From Primulina eburnea (lineage: Eukaryota > Streptophyta > Magnoliopsida > Lamiales > Gesneriaceae): a DNA stretch of 64,000 nt. The translations under genes and the position numbers were made by a program. The notes below the pieces were generated by a model. It was given only the letters and a program-made list of their open reading frames with translations. It was not told the origin of the DNA and did no database searches. Positions 45,540 through 57,783 of this stretch are shown here, piece by piece; position 1 is the first letter of the stretch; the number at the start of each line of letters is the position of its first letter. The DNA is taken from positions 6,286,183 through 6,350,182 of the forward strand of contig NC_133117.1 of NCBI RefSeq assembly GCF_022965805.1. The letters are read 5' to 3'.

Positions 45540-47500
45540 CAAAACCCTTTTTATCCCATTAATTTTCATTAAACCCATTAGTGCATAATTGTTTCTACTT
45601 AAACTCTACCCTAACAAACCCTAACCCTACCTCAAGCTTTTGGAAGCCCCTTCCCTTCAGCAGCATAATCATTTTCGAAATAATCTTCAGCAGCCACTCG
45701 AGTTCTCTCTTGGTTTTTGCAAATAAATCTCTTCTTGTCTCTGCGGTGCTCGTCCTACGCGTAGTAATCCACGGTTTCAAGCGTTTAAACGCAAAAGCAC
45801 GCCATAAATCTTGTTTTGCTCATCATTCACGCTACTTATTGCTGATGTGTGTGTTTGCATGATAAATTATTTAATCAAGCATGTGGTGGCATTTTTTTAA
45901 GGGTTGACATGAAATATGAACATTTTTTGCTTGTAACTCACGCGTTTCTTGTTGTCATGTAAGGGGATGCCGTTTTGTGTTGCTAGGGGGCTGAACACGT
46001 CGAGGGTTAAGCTATGTGAGTGCTGGATTCGAGAGTTGGATGAACCATGGTGAGGTCTGATCGAACTTAGGCTATGTTTGTGAGGTTTACGGCTAGTTTG
46101 GGCTCAGGGTTGAGAACTAGTTGTAGGGGAGCCTATCCATGCCACGGTTCAATCCCTAAGGGGGTTGAGACGTGGCCTAGGAAGGCTCAACAACGGTTGG
46201 TCTTGTTGTAGGGGTCAGTCGTTGCGCTTGTGTCGAGTAAAGTCAAGGTTGGGATTGTCACGAGTGAATCGCGTGGGACGGCTTGCTTGGGCATTATGCG
46301 TGGCTAGGGTTGGTTCAATAGGGCTTCCTTGGCATGATCTTAGTCCTAGTTTGCATTAGCTCAAGGCTGGTTCGAGTCGATTAGCCATAGGATCGAAATA
46401 TTGGAGGCTTGACGCGTTAGGGTTTGTAGGAAAGCAAAGTGTCAAAAACCAGCAACTTCCAAGGGCTGTTCGGGGGTCTTAATGGTCTAGTCTAGGTGGT
46501 TTAGGGGCTGGTAGCGTACGGTTAAGACATGGTTTAATTTTATAAAGTTTCTGTTGAGTTTCGGATCAATTCGGATTAAAACCGGAACTCCGATCCAAGT
46601 TTTAAAACGAATTATAGAAGTTCTTGCATGGGCTTGAGTTTACGTCTAAGGTACAATTATAATTATGTTTTGAGGTACTTTAAGGTGTTTGGTTGACTTC
46701 GGGTCGAAATTTTGAGGTCTAGGGGTAAAATGGTCAATTAGGGTTTCCAAGGACAAAATGATAATTTTGCACCCGGGTCGAGTTAGCAGTCCTGGAAGCG
46801 ACCTGATCACAAAGCTACACTTTTTAATGTATATGTTTTCATGAGCACAATTTTTTATGTAAATATGAAAAATACGTTTCATGCTTGATTTTAAGGAAAA
46901 TTTACGTATATGCATGTTTTTTATAAGTGAAGAATATGATGACATGTTTTGAAGGATGAGAATTGGTTGTGACTAATACAAATACAATGACATGTAAGGC
47001 CAAGTTTCAGTGGATGGGTAATACTATTGTTGAAGTCTCTGCCACCTGGTACCACAGTTATACGTAGATGGATCTATCGAATAGAGTTGATACGAAAGTC
47101 CCAACTAATAAATTGAATTCAATTAAAAAAAATGAACACGTATACGATGATATGTTGAGACATGTTTTGGCATGTTATGCTTTGTTACGATATGTTTAAG
47201 TTCACGTTTTTAAAATCATGAAATGTATGTTGATTACAATACTTTTTATTGTTGCATATTATGTATATGTACTTTTTATAACGTTTATGGTGTGTTGAGT
47301 CTTTAGACTCACTATGTGTGAATGATGCAGGAGAGCATATCGACGAGGAGACTCAAGGCGCCGAAGACTGAATAGGCAGGGCTGGGTGTGCGCACGCTAA
47401 CCCGAGGACCTTATTTTCTGCACATCATGTTTATGAGTTAGAAGAGATCTTGGATATTTTCATACTCTGTATTTTTTTTATGTCGTTGGGTCGACACTTG
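45540..47500 (+). mobile_element. LTR-like sequence, right part (Tekay-like gypsy)
   Basis: Follows the hAT duplication and looks like the downstream part of a long LTR: a C-rich leader (ACCCTAACAAACCCTAACCC), GTAATCCACGGTTTCAAGCG, a G-rich stretch with GCCACGGTTCAATCCC, and GAGTCTTTAGACTCACTATG followed by GATGCAGGAGAGCA, a signature often seen in plant chromovirus LTRs. No protein domain is present. It is interrupted at 47501 by a different LTR. Confidence 0.4.
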
Positions 47501-48953
47501 TTGGAACTTTTCAAGTTCGCAATCTTTGCTTAATTTTGATGCTAACAAAACTTGTTATTTTGTTTCTAATAATCTACCTTAGTGTGCAGTAAGCTGGAAC
47601 TGAAATAATCAGTTACGAGCCAAAACTAAAGCTGTCGAGGAATGCTAACTGAAGACGTCCAACTGATCGCGTAAACTGAAAACAGTAGAACTGAAGTGCC
47701 AACTGAAAGACTAGTTCAACTGAATGTCCAGCTGATGAGCAGTTCAGCAGAAGACCTTCAGAAGCCCGGCCAGCTGATGAAGTGTTCAACTGATGAAGAG
47801 CCCAGCTGACCAGTTCAACTGAAAGAGTGAAATCAGTTCAACTTATTCACCAGCCCAACAGAAGACCAGTTCAACTGACCAGTTGAAAGCATCAGTCAGA
47901 GTCAATCAGTTGCAGATCAAGACAAGCTTAATAATGGAATCCAGCTAAGCACGAAGGTACAAAAGCTATTGTACTACCACAGTACAATAAGAGACGTTGC
48001 ATCAGAGCTTAAAGCCAAAAGTTCCGGAAAGATGTCGAGGAACAAATTCAAAATGCAACGGACACATTATTGAGTCTTACTGTACGGTCAGCCAAACGCC
48101 TATAAATAGAAGCTGAAGTTCAGTGAAGACTAACACTGAGAAAAACGAGAACAGAGAACAAGGGCACGCTTATTACATATCAGCTTGTTAGAAGCAATCA
48201 GCCCAGAGGGAACACTTCATTGTATTATCAGCTTAGATTAGAAGCCTTTTTCCCTCAGTGTGTGAGAACACTTTCGGGTAGTGTTCATTGATCAGTTCTC
48301 ACACACACACACACACACTCACTCATCATCTCAGATTCCGTCTTGCACACAGACGTAAAACATGTGTATGTAGTCTTTCTCACATAGACGTTAAAGAAGT
48401 GTTGACTGGAAGGTGATGCCTTCAGTTTAGAACTAGGAGTTCAGTTAGGCAGTGGGTAAGTCCTAAGCTGGGTGGGTTTGTACAAAGGTTTGTATAAATC
48501 AAAGTCTTCTAGTGTATCCTACCCGAGGAGGTAGAAGGGGTGACGTAGGAGCAGTTGAAGTCTCCGAACATCCATAAACATATCTTGTGTTTTGTTTTCA
48601 GTCTAACTGTTTAACTGTGTTGTTATTAATTGTTTCATCAGTCCAGCTGATATCAGTTCAGTTCTGTCCATAACCGAACTGATATAAGCTCTAACTGACT
48701 TCTTTTCTTCAGTTAACCAGTTGCACAAGATATATAAAATTGATCAGTTTGTTTTCTTAACGAAGGATTATTTTGAGTGTCTTCCGCTTAGTTGTTTAAC
48801 CAAACTCGATCTAATTCATCGGTGTATTTATTCTTAGAACACGAGCTATTGCAGCTCATTGGTAGATTAGTCAGAAGGGTCAACGACTGATGCACAGCTT
48901 CGTAACTGATGTTCAGTCGGGGCCCCCATAATCGATCCTGACAAATTTTTGAA
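47501..48953 (+). mobile_element. Solo LTR-like element with CAACTGA/CAGTTG array
   Basis: Starts TGTTGGAACTTTTCAAGTTC and ends about ATCGATCCTGACA. The U3 part (47600-47930) is packed with CAACTGA, CAGCTGA, CAGTTCAACTGA and TCAGTTG words. A CCTATAAATAG TATA-like box lies near 48110. The downstream part has GTATAAATCAAAGTCTTCTA and CTCCGAACATCCATAAACA, shared with the COG3 intron copy. No internal region follows, so it is probably a solo LTR. No clean target duplication was found. Confidence 0.55.
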
Positions 48954-49677
48954 ATATTTTTAACTATCGTATTTTTACTAGTATTAGAATCCTCTTAATT
49001 TAAAATGTGTGTCTTACATCAATTACTTCATACATGCTTGAAAATAGCTATTTTGAGATTTAGTTTTTTTTTTTTAAAAAAAGTTTAGTTGATGTTTCAT
49101 AATCGGAACTAGCCCGTGATCAACAGACTAATTAATTGGGTCAATGAGTTTGATACGAAACTGTGATCGAAATCGTCCTAAGACGGCCTGGTTACGCTTT
49201 ATGGATTAAAAATTGTTGATCCATTGGTTTTGACGAGTTCGACTCAACGGGTTGTACGTTTTTAGATTTTTTATTTTAAATTATCGGTCACGATCAAATG
49301 ATCGTTGGAGATCAACAATCACAATTTACTGACCGTCTGTCAACCTGGAGAGTCAACCGAACGGGTCGACTATATGATAATTTATTATTATTATTATTGA
49401 CTTTGAAATTAACGGCCACGATTTTGTGACCATTGATGATGTGGTCGATCCGCTGGTTCAACCTTGACCAACAGGCGGGCCGACCTTTGAAAAAAAATAG
49501 TCTGATTTTACCCTATAAACACCCTCATTCCCTCAATTTTTTCACACAATTTTATCTCAATTCACAATCTCTAATTCTCAATTCTTTCTTGATTATCAAA
49601 ATATCAAGTTTCGATAATTGGTATATTGTCAATTGTTGATTTATTTTCGTAATTACTTTAATTTCATATTTATAAAA
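48954..49677. other. Remnant DNA and 5' flank of an hAT fragment
   Basis: 48954-49080 may continue the interrupted Tekay-like LTR. From about 49090 the sequence has GGTCACGATCAAATGATCGTTGG and GGCCACGATTTTGTGACCATTG, diverged direct repeats typical of hAT subterminal regions. CCCTATAAACACCC (near 49511) is TATA-like, about 165 bp upstream of the open frame at 49678. Confidence 0.4.
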
Positions 49678-49983
49678 ATGGTCGAAGGAGAATCAAGTCT
49701 CAGAGGTGGCAGAGAAAAGGGAAATGACAACATGTCATCCGAGTTCGAGCATCACTATTTTTTTTTATTCAATGTGGATGTCTATTATCTTGATTTTCCA
49801 ATAGGGAACATCAAGAGCAAGAACAAGAGGCTAAACAAACACATCATTGTTGAGAGTCAAGAAAGTACGAGAATTTGATGACGCCTAAAGTCAAACATTT
49901 CAAAAAGATGATGCTTCTCTCCGGTGATTTGCAAGCCAAATGTAAATATATTTCAAAAAGTTACAAATTCCAACAAGGAAGTG
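49678..49983 (+). pseudogene. hAT transposase N-terminal BED-finger fragment, cut by an LTR
   Basis: An ATG at 49678 opens MVEGESSLRGG. After a frame break near 49876, the sequence encodes KVKHFKKMMLLSGDLQAKCK and then SKSYKFQQGS, matching the BED finger of Ac-like plant hAT transposases (the second finger cysteine is replaced: KYISKSYK). The sequence stops at the TGTTGGAAC start of an LTR fragment at 49984. It is a different hAT family from the one at 41768-45531. Confidence 0.7.
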
Positions 49984-50170
49984 TGTTGGAACATTTCATG
50001 TTCGTAATCTTGATTTTGATATTTACAAAACTTGTTATTTTATTTCTAATAATTTTACCTAAGTGCGCAGAAACTGAAACTTATCAGGATTCGAACTGAT
50101 CAGTTAACGAGCTAAAACTGAAGCTATCGAGACGCATACTGAAAGCGCCAACTGATCGCCCAAACTGAAT
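49984..50170 (+). mobile_element. LTR fragment, 5' end only
   Basis: TGTTGGAACATTTCATGTTC opens this and it runs in parallel with the LTR at 47501 (AAAACTTGTTATTTT, TTCTAATAAT, then CAGTTAACGAGC and CAACTGATCG words). It ends after about 187 bp where unrelated reverse-strand gypsy sequence begins. Confidence 0.65.
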
Positions 50171-50259
50171 CAGTTAATATATCAAAGAACGGTTCTGAAA
50201 CGTCCACTAATCGTTTTCTTAGAAAAGTACTTAAAATTTTTTTTCTCCCTAACATCGGC

Positions 50260-53200
50260 CGAACCATACATATTTTCAGCAATGTCCTTCTTCATACGTC
50301 TCCACCAGAATTGAGGTCTCAACATCAAATACATCTTTCGACCTCCTGGGTGAACACTGTATTTGCTACAATGTGCTTCACGAAGAAGGGCAGATTTCAA
50401 CTCAAATTCATTAGGGACTACCAGCCAACCATTAAGTCGTAAAGAACCATCAGAAGAAATCTGAAATCCAGACTGATGTCTTGCAGATACAAGTTCTTTC
50501 GACTTTTAAATCTGAGCATCGCTTCGTTGGACCTTTCGTATTTTAGATATCAAAGTAGGCTCAATTTGCAATGCAGAGACGGTGACAGAATTCCAATTCG
50601 AGTGAAAAGTCCAGCCAGAAGTACATATATCCTCGTGTATTTTGGCGACACAAACAGATGCTAACACAGAATCATGCACCTTACGACTAAGGGCATCCGC
50701 AGTAACATTCATCGATCCAGGGTGATACTGAATCTCACAATCAAAATCCTTCAGGAGATCCATCCACCTACGTTGCCTCATATTCAAATCAGATTGAGAA
50801 AAGAGATATTTCAGACTCTTATGGTCTGAATAGATAACAAACTTTTCTTCATACAATTAATGACACCAAATCTCAATGCAAACACAATGGCGGTCCATTC
50901 AAGATCATGAACAGGATAACATGTTTCATGAGATTTCAATTGACGAGACACATAAGCAACCACTTTGCCATGTTGCATCAGAACACCACTCAAACCTTTA
51001 CCAGACGCATTTGTACACACTACAAATCCTCCGGTACCTGAGAGAATAGTAATCACATGTGTTGTGGTCAATCTCGTCTTCAATTCAAGAAAACTGGCTT
51101 CACATTCATCTGACCAAATGAATCTCTGATTCTTCTGTGTCAGTTGAGTAATAGTTTTAGCTATTTTCGAAAATCTTTTAATAAAACGACGATAATAACC
51201 AGCTAAACCCATGAAGCTACGGATCTCAGGAACATTCATAGGTCTAGGCCAATTCAATACAGCTTCAACCTTAGCAGGATCAACAGATATGCCATGTCTC
51301 GAAATGACGTCGCCCAAAAATAATACTCTATCCATCCAGAATTCGCATTTGGACAATTTAGCATATAAATGGACATTGCGGAGAGTTTTAAGCACTAGTC
51401 TCAGATGTTCAGCATGCTCCTTTTTCGATTTCGAATACACAAGAACATCATCAATAAAGACGATAATGAATCGGTCAAGATAATCTCGAAATACACGATT
51501 CATTAGATCCATAAAAACAGCAGGAGCATTCGTGAGACCGAAAGGCATAACCAAGAACTCATAGTGGCCATACTTGGTGCGAAAAGCAGTTTTAGGAACA
51601 TCTTCTTCTCGAACTCATACCTGATGATAACCAGAATGAAGATCAATCTTAGAGTAGACAAAAGTACCATGAAGCTGATCAAATAAATCATCAATACGAG
51701 GAAGTGGATACTTGTTTTTCACAGTAGCCTGATTCAGTTGCCTATAATCGATACACATTCGCATAGTACCATCTTTCTTTCGAACAGATAAAACCGGAGC
51801 TCCCCAAGGTGATACACTCGATCTAATATATCCCTTATTGAGAAGATCATGTAATTGTTCTTTCAATTCTAATGGTGTCATGCGATAAGGAGCTTTAGAA
51901 ATAGGCGCAGTCCACGGCATAAGATCAATACTAAATTCAACTCTCGATGAGGAGGAAAATCAGGAATCTCATCTAGAAACACATCCGAGAAATCTTTTGC
52001 AATAAGAATCTCAGATAAAGAAGGCTCTTTCTTAGAGACATCGAGAGCGTAGATCAGATAACCCTCATCTCCGCTGGTCAAAAGTCGAGACATTTCCAAA
52101 TAAGATACCAATGCAATTTTGGCTTGGAAACCCTTACCATAAAAATTCCACTTGAATCCATCGACATGTCTAAATCGAACCACTCCATGGAAACAATCGA
52201 CAGTAGCTCGATTTGTTGTCGGGACATCCATGCCAACAATACAATCAAAGTCGTGCATTGGGAGGACAATCAAATTTAGGAACATCACATTATCCTCGTA
52301 TATCAATACACAATTCTGCACAACTTGCTCAGACAAAATAATCTTTCCTGCTGGCGTGGCTATCGACAAAGTATCATACAACAGAGTACACATAATATCA
52401 TGGGATGTAACAAATGCATGAGATATGAATGAATAGGATGCTCCTGTATCAAATAAAACACGTGCAGGATAATCGCAAAGCATGCAAACACCTGCAATCG
52501 CACCACCATGAGCTTCTTTTGCCTGATCCTCGGTCAAAGCATACACTTTCACTTGTTGTGGGCCTTGGACGGTCTGACCACTAGGTCCCTGATATAGTGA
52601 AACATTCGACTGCTGGAAAGAAGAACATGAACAACAGGTCTCATCACACTGGGGTTGGACAGAATTCGTTAATCTATCGGACATACACGAGAGAAATGAC
52701 CTTCCTGTCCACACTGATAACAAGTGCCAAACATACCTCGAAGAAGATGAAGAAACAGTGGAACAAGTCTTTTTAAACTTCTTACCTCTCAGACGCAAGG
52801 TAGGCTGCTGAGCTGTCATTGGAGGTAGAGGAGTATACTGTGAACATCATCGCCTTAATCTAGCTTCGGCTGCCTTTGCTCGTTCAACTGCCTCTGCGTA
52901 GTTGTTAGGCAAACCAGAAATGTGAATAGTTGCATTCACAGCTACGTGAGGTGCATATTTCAACAGTGTAGAAAACTTCGAAGCATATTCTACAATAGTC
53001 ATCGTTCCCTGCTGCAGACTATTAAATTCATTCTTCTGGGCAGTGTAACAAGAAGGAAGGGAATATTGCTCCAAAAACTGGGCCTTGAAGACATCCCATG
53101 TAATTTCAGTCCCGGTATCTTTCAATACAATCTCAGCGGTTTCCCACCAAGATTTTGCTCGGACTTTCAATTGATAAAGGGCAAGTTCATTCGCCGAGTC

Positions 53201-53396
53201 CTAGAATATTCAACAATATTAAACAAGTGCTCGATATCCTTTAACCAAGCCTCTGCTCTTTCTGCACTCTCAGTGCCAAAGAACCTCGGTGGTTTCAAAT
53301 CTTTAATCGAGCCATCAACAAATCCATGGACATTCCTTCAAATTGTCCAACTATTCTCTCCGTACTACTACTTACAGTTTCATTTGTGGGATCCAT
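50260..53396 (-). pseudogene. Broken gypsy Gag-Pol coding region
   Basis: Gag starts at 53396 (MDPTNETVS). 53170-52847 encodes ESWW-type Gag (KSWWETAEIVLKDTG, EFNSLQQGTMTIVEYASKFS). 52819-51878 covers the protease with FDTGASYSFIS and DFDCIVGMD. 51920-51615 has reverse transcriptase [20 protein letters not shown]; 51554-50811 has [27 protein letters not shown] and an RNase H beginning; 50856-50506 continues RNase H ([15 protein letters not shown]); 50400-50290 is the integrase finger. Frames change several times and stops intervene, so nothing intact is encoded. Confidence 0.85.
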
Positions 53397-53590
53397 CTAC
53401 AAATCAGAAGATGAATATCACAAATAAATATCAATTACACATCATCATCTCCTCATACCATCAATCTCATCAACAACTTACTCAAACTAAATCAAGTAGG
53501 AGCAAGTAATACATATAAATCAAACACATACGCACAATGCATTTGTACCTATTCATGTGTACACATGACTCAATCAAGCATTCCTAGCTA

Positions 53591-53603
53591 TGCTCTGATA
53601 CCA
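53591..53603 (-). other. Primer binding site of the reverse-strand gypsy element
   Basis: On the - strand TGGTATCAGAGCA, complementary to the initiator tRNA-Met 3' end, lies three bases from the LTR end. Confidence 0.85.
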
Positions 53604-53606
53604 AGC

Positions 53607-55481
53607 TGTGTGGGGCTCTTAACTCCTAATCCTTATTACAATACAATTTGATTAGGTTTAATTAATTACAGCGAAAAACGAGTAAATATTTTTCTTTACA
53701 ATGAGCCCAAAACGTGTCAATTGTAATTATAATATTTAAAAAAGTATATAATATAGTCTCGTATCAACACATCACAATATAAAACAAGCCCACACGTAAT
53801 CCAAAACAATTACATACAACCAAACTCATATCCTCGGGACATACCCCGGTATATAGATACATATACATATATACTGGGAAAGACCACGAAACCTCAAATC
53901 AACCATGACTCTCTCCAGAAGTACCATCTTCGGTCTCTTGATTAACCTGAAGTACCTGTCATTGTCAACATACAAAGACAACAACAGCCCCCTCTGGGAT
54001 GAGCAAAGCTCGGTCTGAAACAACCACAATATATACCACAAGTATCAAAACTATGATATATGATATGCAATGTATGTCTGTCGTGGAGGTATCAGGTCAA
54101 ATGTCCATCCACTGAGCACATGTCAGAATAATCGAATCACTATCAAATCAATGCTCGAGCTGGCACACCAGCCTCAATCAGGGATACTCATATGATAACT
54201 TCGACAAAGCGCCATCAAAGCTCAAATCTCAATCAATCATCGGGGTCACAAATGACTATGCTTTAAGGGTCATGTAATACCAAGCATAATATCGAGTTCA
54301 CAAACCCCAGAATTAAATCAAATCATATCAGGGTATCCAAAGATCATAGCTCAACGTGCATGTCATGTATGCCACATAAACTCAACAAATAAGGCATATA
54401 GATATATATTCTCAATCCAATCAATCAAACATATATCATATAATACAGATACATGTCGTATGTTGCCCGGTCGCAACATACCTCAATTCTTCGTTCCAGT
54501 CGATGTAGCTTAAAGATATCAGTATAATAATCTATCTATATCAATAACATATTCATTTCAATCAATATCATCAGTCAAAATCAACAATATAAGTTTCAAA
54601 TATCTTTTGAAACTTTTAAATTTCATATCAAATTGAAATCATAACATAATTGAATTCCGACTTCAAAACTTAGTTTATTGTCGGTTATTTTACCGCATAT
54701 ATAATTAAAATTTATTACAAATGAGAAACAATTATTCAATCTCAATCTAACGATTAAAATTCTCTAATTATAATAAATTAGGAATAATTCAAAATAACAT
54801 CACTATAATCATCTCTTCTTCATTAAAATCATAAATTATTCAACGATATTCAATTTCTGTATAATTTAACAATTTATCGGATTTATTCGAAAATAGACGA
54901 ATTTCAAACATCACCAAAAATATAAAATTTATACCTCAAATCGAAGACCTCGTGTCAACGATCCCAAAACTGAAGTCAGCTCGTCGATTGAATAAATCGA
55001 TAAGTCGCAAGATCGAAAAGAAAAATAAAAAACCTTATAATCTCCTCTTTCTTCTCTAACCTTTCTTCAAAACTTTCTGATTCACGTAAGCTAGTTTTCA
55101 AATTTATCCTTATATATATAATATAATATTATTATATTATTAATAATATAATATATAATATTTAACATTTAACATCGGTATATCCTTTTAAACCAGTCAA
55201 AGGATCAAATTTTCCAAAACTCAAAACATGAAAGTTTTAGCACTATGTATAGGTTTCCAATGAAATTGGTCTCATTTTATTTGGACTAATACTCGGATAG
55301 TTATGCTAAAAACCATAATATGTGCCACTAATTACCATTTCGCCCTTAAAATTAATTCATTAATTTTCAAATTATTTACAAAAATACCATCAAAATAAAT
55401 TGAATATCTTTCAACTTATTTACAAAAATGTCAACTATTTTAAAAATTGTTGGACTATTGTTTATTCACGAGTCTCACACA
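53607..55481 (-). repeat. 5' LTR of the reverse-strand gypsy element
   Basis: 1875 bp. On the - strand it begins TGTGTGAGACTCGTG and ends GAGCCCCACACA, so the ends TGTGTG/CACACA are inverted repeats, and the primer site follows at once. An AT-only palindromic patch lies near 55105-55165. No partner LTR is in the window. Confidence 0.75.
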
Positions 55482-56315
55482 TTCCATGTGACTTCAGAGG
55501 CCAAAGAACAATAAAAATCATGATGATTGGAGTTCGAGATTTATGATGATAAATTATTGATAATATTATATTTTATGAGTCCTAATTGTGTTTGATTTAT
55601 TGAAGATTTTTGGAGAGATATATATATATATATATATTTTTATTGATATATATGTTTTATTTTAGGAAATATTTATAAGTGCAAGCCCTCTTTTATTAAT
55701 TTATATATTTTTATTAACAAATAATAATTTTTTTTAAAAAAAATAAGGGATGGACCAGACTCGGTGGTTAATCGGGACCGAACTCAGACCACAACCCAAA
55801 CTACTGGGTTCACAAACCGGACCTCAATCGACCACAAGCAGACAAGTTAAGGGGTCGAGATTTTCTCGACTCGCACCGAACCCGTGAATCAAAAGATTAG
55901 TCGCTCGCTCAGCGAGAAAGGCCCTGCCCCTGTCAACCAACAAAAAGGAAAGAAGAAGATGAAAGGATAAGAGAATTTCGAAGTTATTTTAAAATATATT
56001 GATTTTTAAATTTGGTTTATCTTTAATTCAATTTTTTTTATAGCAATGCTAGATCGAGTTTTTGTTTTTAGCATTATATTGAATTCATGTATTTTCCCTA
56101 TTGTAACATGTTTATGCTATTAAATCACAAGTAGAAATAACAATGGGGCATGGATGTGGAAATCTCTATCTCCACCCCCGAATCCAAAATGCATCATCAT
56201 CCCAGCCCTAGTCCTCACTTCTTCTAAGTGGGGATTCCCAATCTCGTCCTCACGGGGACAAAGTCATCATCCAGTCTTTGTATCCGAATTTTTTTTGGGG
56301 AATCCCTATCCATGT

Positions 56316-56380
<65 letters not shown>

Positions 56381-57758
56381 GGTGGGTTTATTTTATCCTA
56401 TCCACGTGGGTATTGCCCCCATGATAGCATGAATGGTCAAGATTTGCTCATGCATATATAAGACCCACTTTTTTTTGAAAATTGTATGTGTAGCAAGATC
56501 TTATCCGTTGAAATGAAGTGAGAGTAGTGTCCATATAGGTAGGATCTCATTAACTTTCAGGGTGGGGATGGGATCACTTCGGGGAATTTGAGTTTTTGCC
56601 AAATTCACGGGTGAAATTGTCATCCTAACCATTAGGTGTCTTGGCTTTTTAATTCAATTTTACCTATAGTACTTTAGGAACAAATATCGTAAATTTTTTT
56701 TTATTTTGAAGTTTTTTATGGGAAAATATATTAAAGTCAATTCAAGACAAACTAAAAATTGCTAAGATTGTTTGGATATAAGAGTTTTTAGAACCAGGTT
56801 TTTAAATATATTTTAAAAGTTGAAGACGTGATTTTAAAGAGTAGCTGCTTTACGATTTAGTTTTTAATAATAAATGATATTCTAAATTGTTAAAATGCAT
56901 TCTTTTAGTAAATATAATTTTTTTGGGGAAAAAACTAAAAATTTGAAGCAATTATTAAACTAAAAAATTATTGAAAAAAAATTAGAAAATGTTTTGGTAT
57001 TGATAAATGATTGTGTAAAATTTATATGACTTTTATTGGAAAACGTGAGAAAAAAATAATAAAAAATTATTACAACGCCCCTTCTTATTTATATCCATTT
57101 TTTACATTGATTTGTAGGAATTAAGATTGGTATAGTACAAGTTGTAAGCATACATTATGATTTTCTCAGGTGATTTCTAAAAATTATATTATCAAGATGA
57201 TGATAAACAAATCATAATGCTAAGGAACCCCATTATTCACAACATGCTCAAGACCTCCACGACTTATACACATGAACCTCTTCCAAGTTACTAGCCATAT
57301 TGCTCGATAACAATCCAGATATCAGGGGCGTAGTCAGGATTTTTAAACAGAGGGTTGGATGCTAAAAGTTTAATAGAAAGTTTCTTGTTAGACTGGTCGA
57401 CCTGGTTCATATTTTTAGTAAAATATGCTATTTCTAGTATAAAAAATAATATTTTTCGTGAGCCGGTCGGGTCAAAATCCGTCTAACAAATTGATCTTTG
57501 AGACGGTCTCATAAACTTTTTATGAAAATTTAAATGTTCTTCAATGTATTTTTAAATTTTTTTATGTTATAATTTTTATAATATGAACAAGATAAATTTT
57601 AAAATTCGATGACACTTTAATTTGAAAAAAATATTCTTAAAATTTAATGTATCAAGATACAAAATAAACCAATAATCTCCATGTGTGCGAAAGCCACTAA
57701 GGAAAAGTTTGGTAAAACAATGCCACGTATCAGATTCCTCTTTGATTCCAAGCCTCAG
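55482..57758. other. AT-rich spacer with hAT-like and repeat remnants
   Basis: No gene. 55740-55930 is GC-richer, with ACCGAACTCAGACC and CGCACCGAACCC words that may be hAT subterminal sequence. 56132-56627 is a probable small hAT-type element (left TAGAAATAACAAT, right on the other strand TAGGATGACAAT) whose centre is a TA microsatellite. 57370-57520 has a diverged relative of the GAGACGGTCTCA repeat. The last 100 bp before 57759 may be virus leader DNA. Confidence 0.5.
56319..56379. repeat. (TA)n microsatellite
   Basis: About 30 uninterrupted TA units inside a small hAT-like element. They create false YIYIYI open frames. Confidence 0.95.
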
Positions 57759-57775
57759 ATGGTATCAGAGCCATG
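57759..57775 (+). other. Pararetrovirus tRNA-Met primer site
   Basis: TGGTATCAGAGCCATGG, complementary to the initiator tRNA-Met 3' end. In caulimovirids this site primes minus-strand DNA and defines genome position 1. It lies just upstream of the movement protein, as expected. Confidence 0.85.
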
Positions 57776-57783
57776 GAAATAGT

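Larger units (their letters stand above)
50171..55481 (-). mobile_element. Truncated Ty3/gypsy retrotransposon with one LTR, reverse strand
   Basis: On the - strand the order is LTR (55481-53607), PBS, Gag, protease, RT, RNase H and the integrase finger, then the sequence is lost: no integrase core and no 3' LTR. The integrase finger (LREAHCSKYSVHPGGRKMY) is followed near 50250 by AT-rich non-gypsy sequence. Protein order fits Ty3/gypsy; the lineage is probably a chromovirus (Tekay/Del-like), but the chromodomain region is absent. Confidence 0.85.

Noticed and set aside
45255..45588. Open frames with poly-tyrosine or poly-isoleucine runs
   Set aside because: They are read-through of an ATT microsatellite inside a hAT element end, not proteins.
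56154..56461. Open frames with YIYIYI runs
   Set aside because: Produced by a TA microsatellite in a small hAT-like element; no family features.
56132..56627. 8-bp target duplication for the small hAT-like element
   Set aside because: Flanks ATCACAAG and ACCATTAG match too poorly to claim; the element call rests on its ends only.
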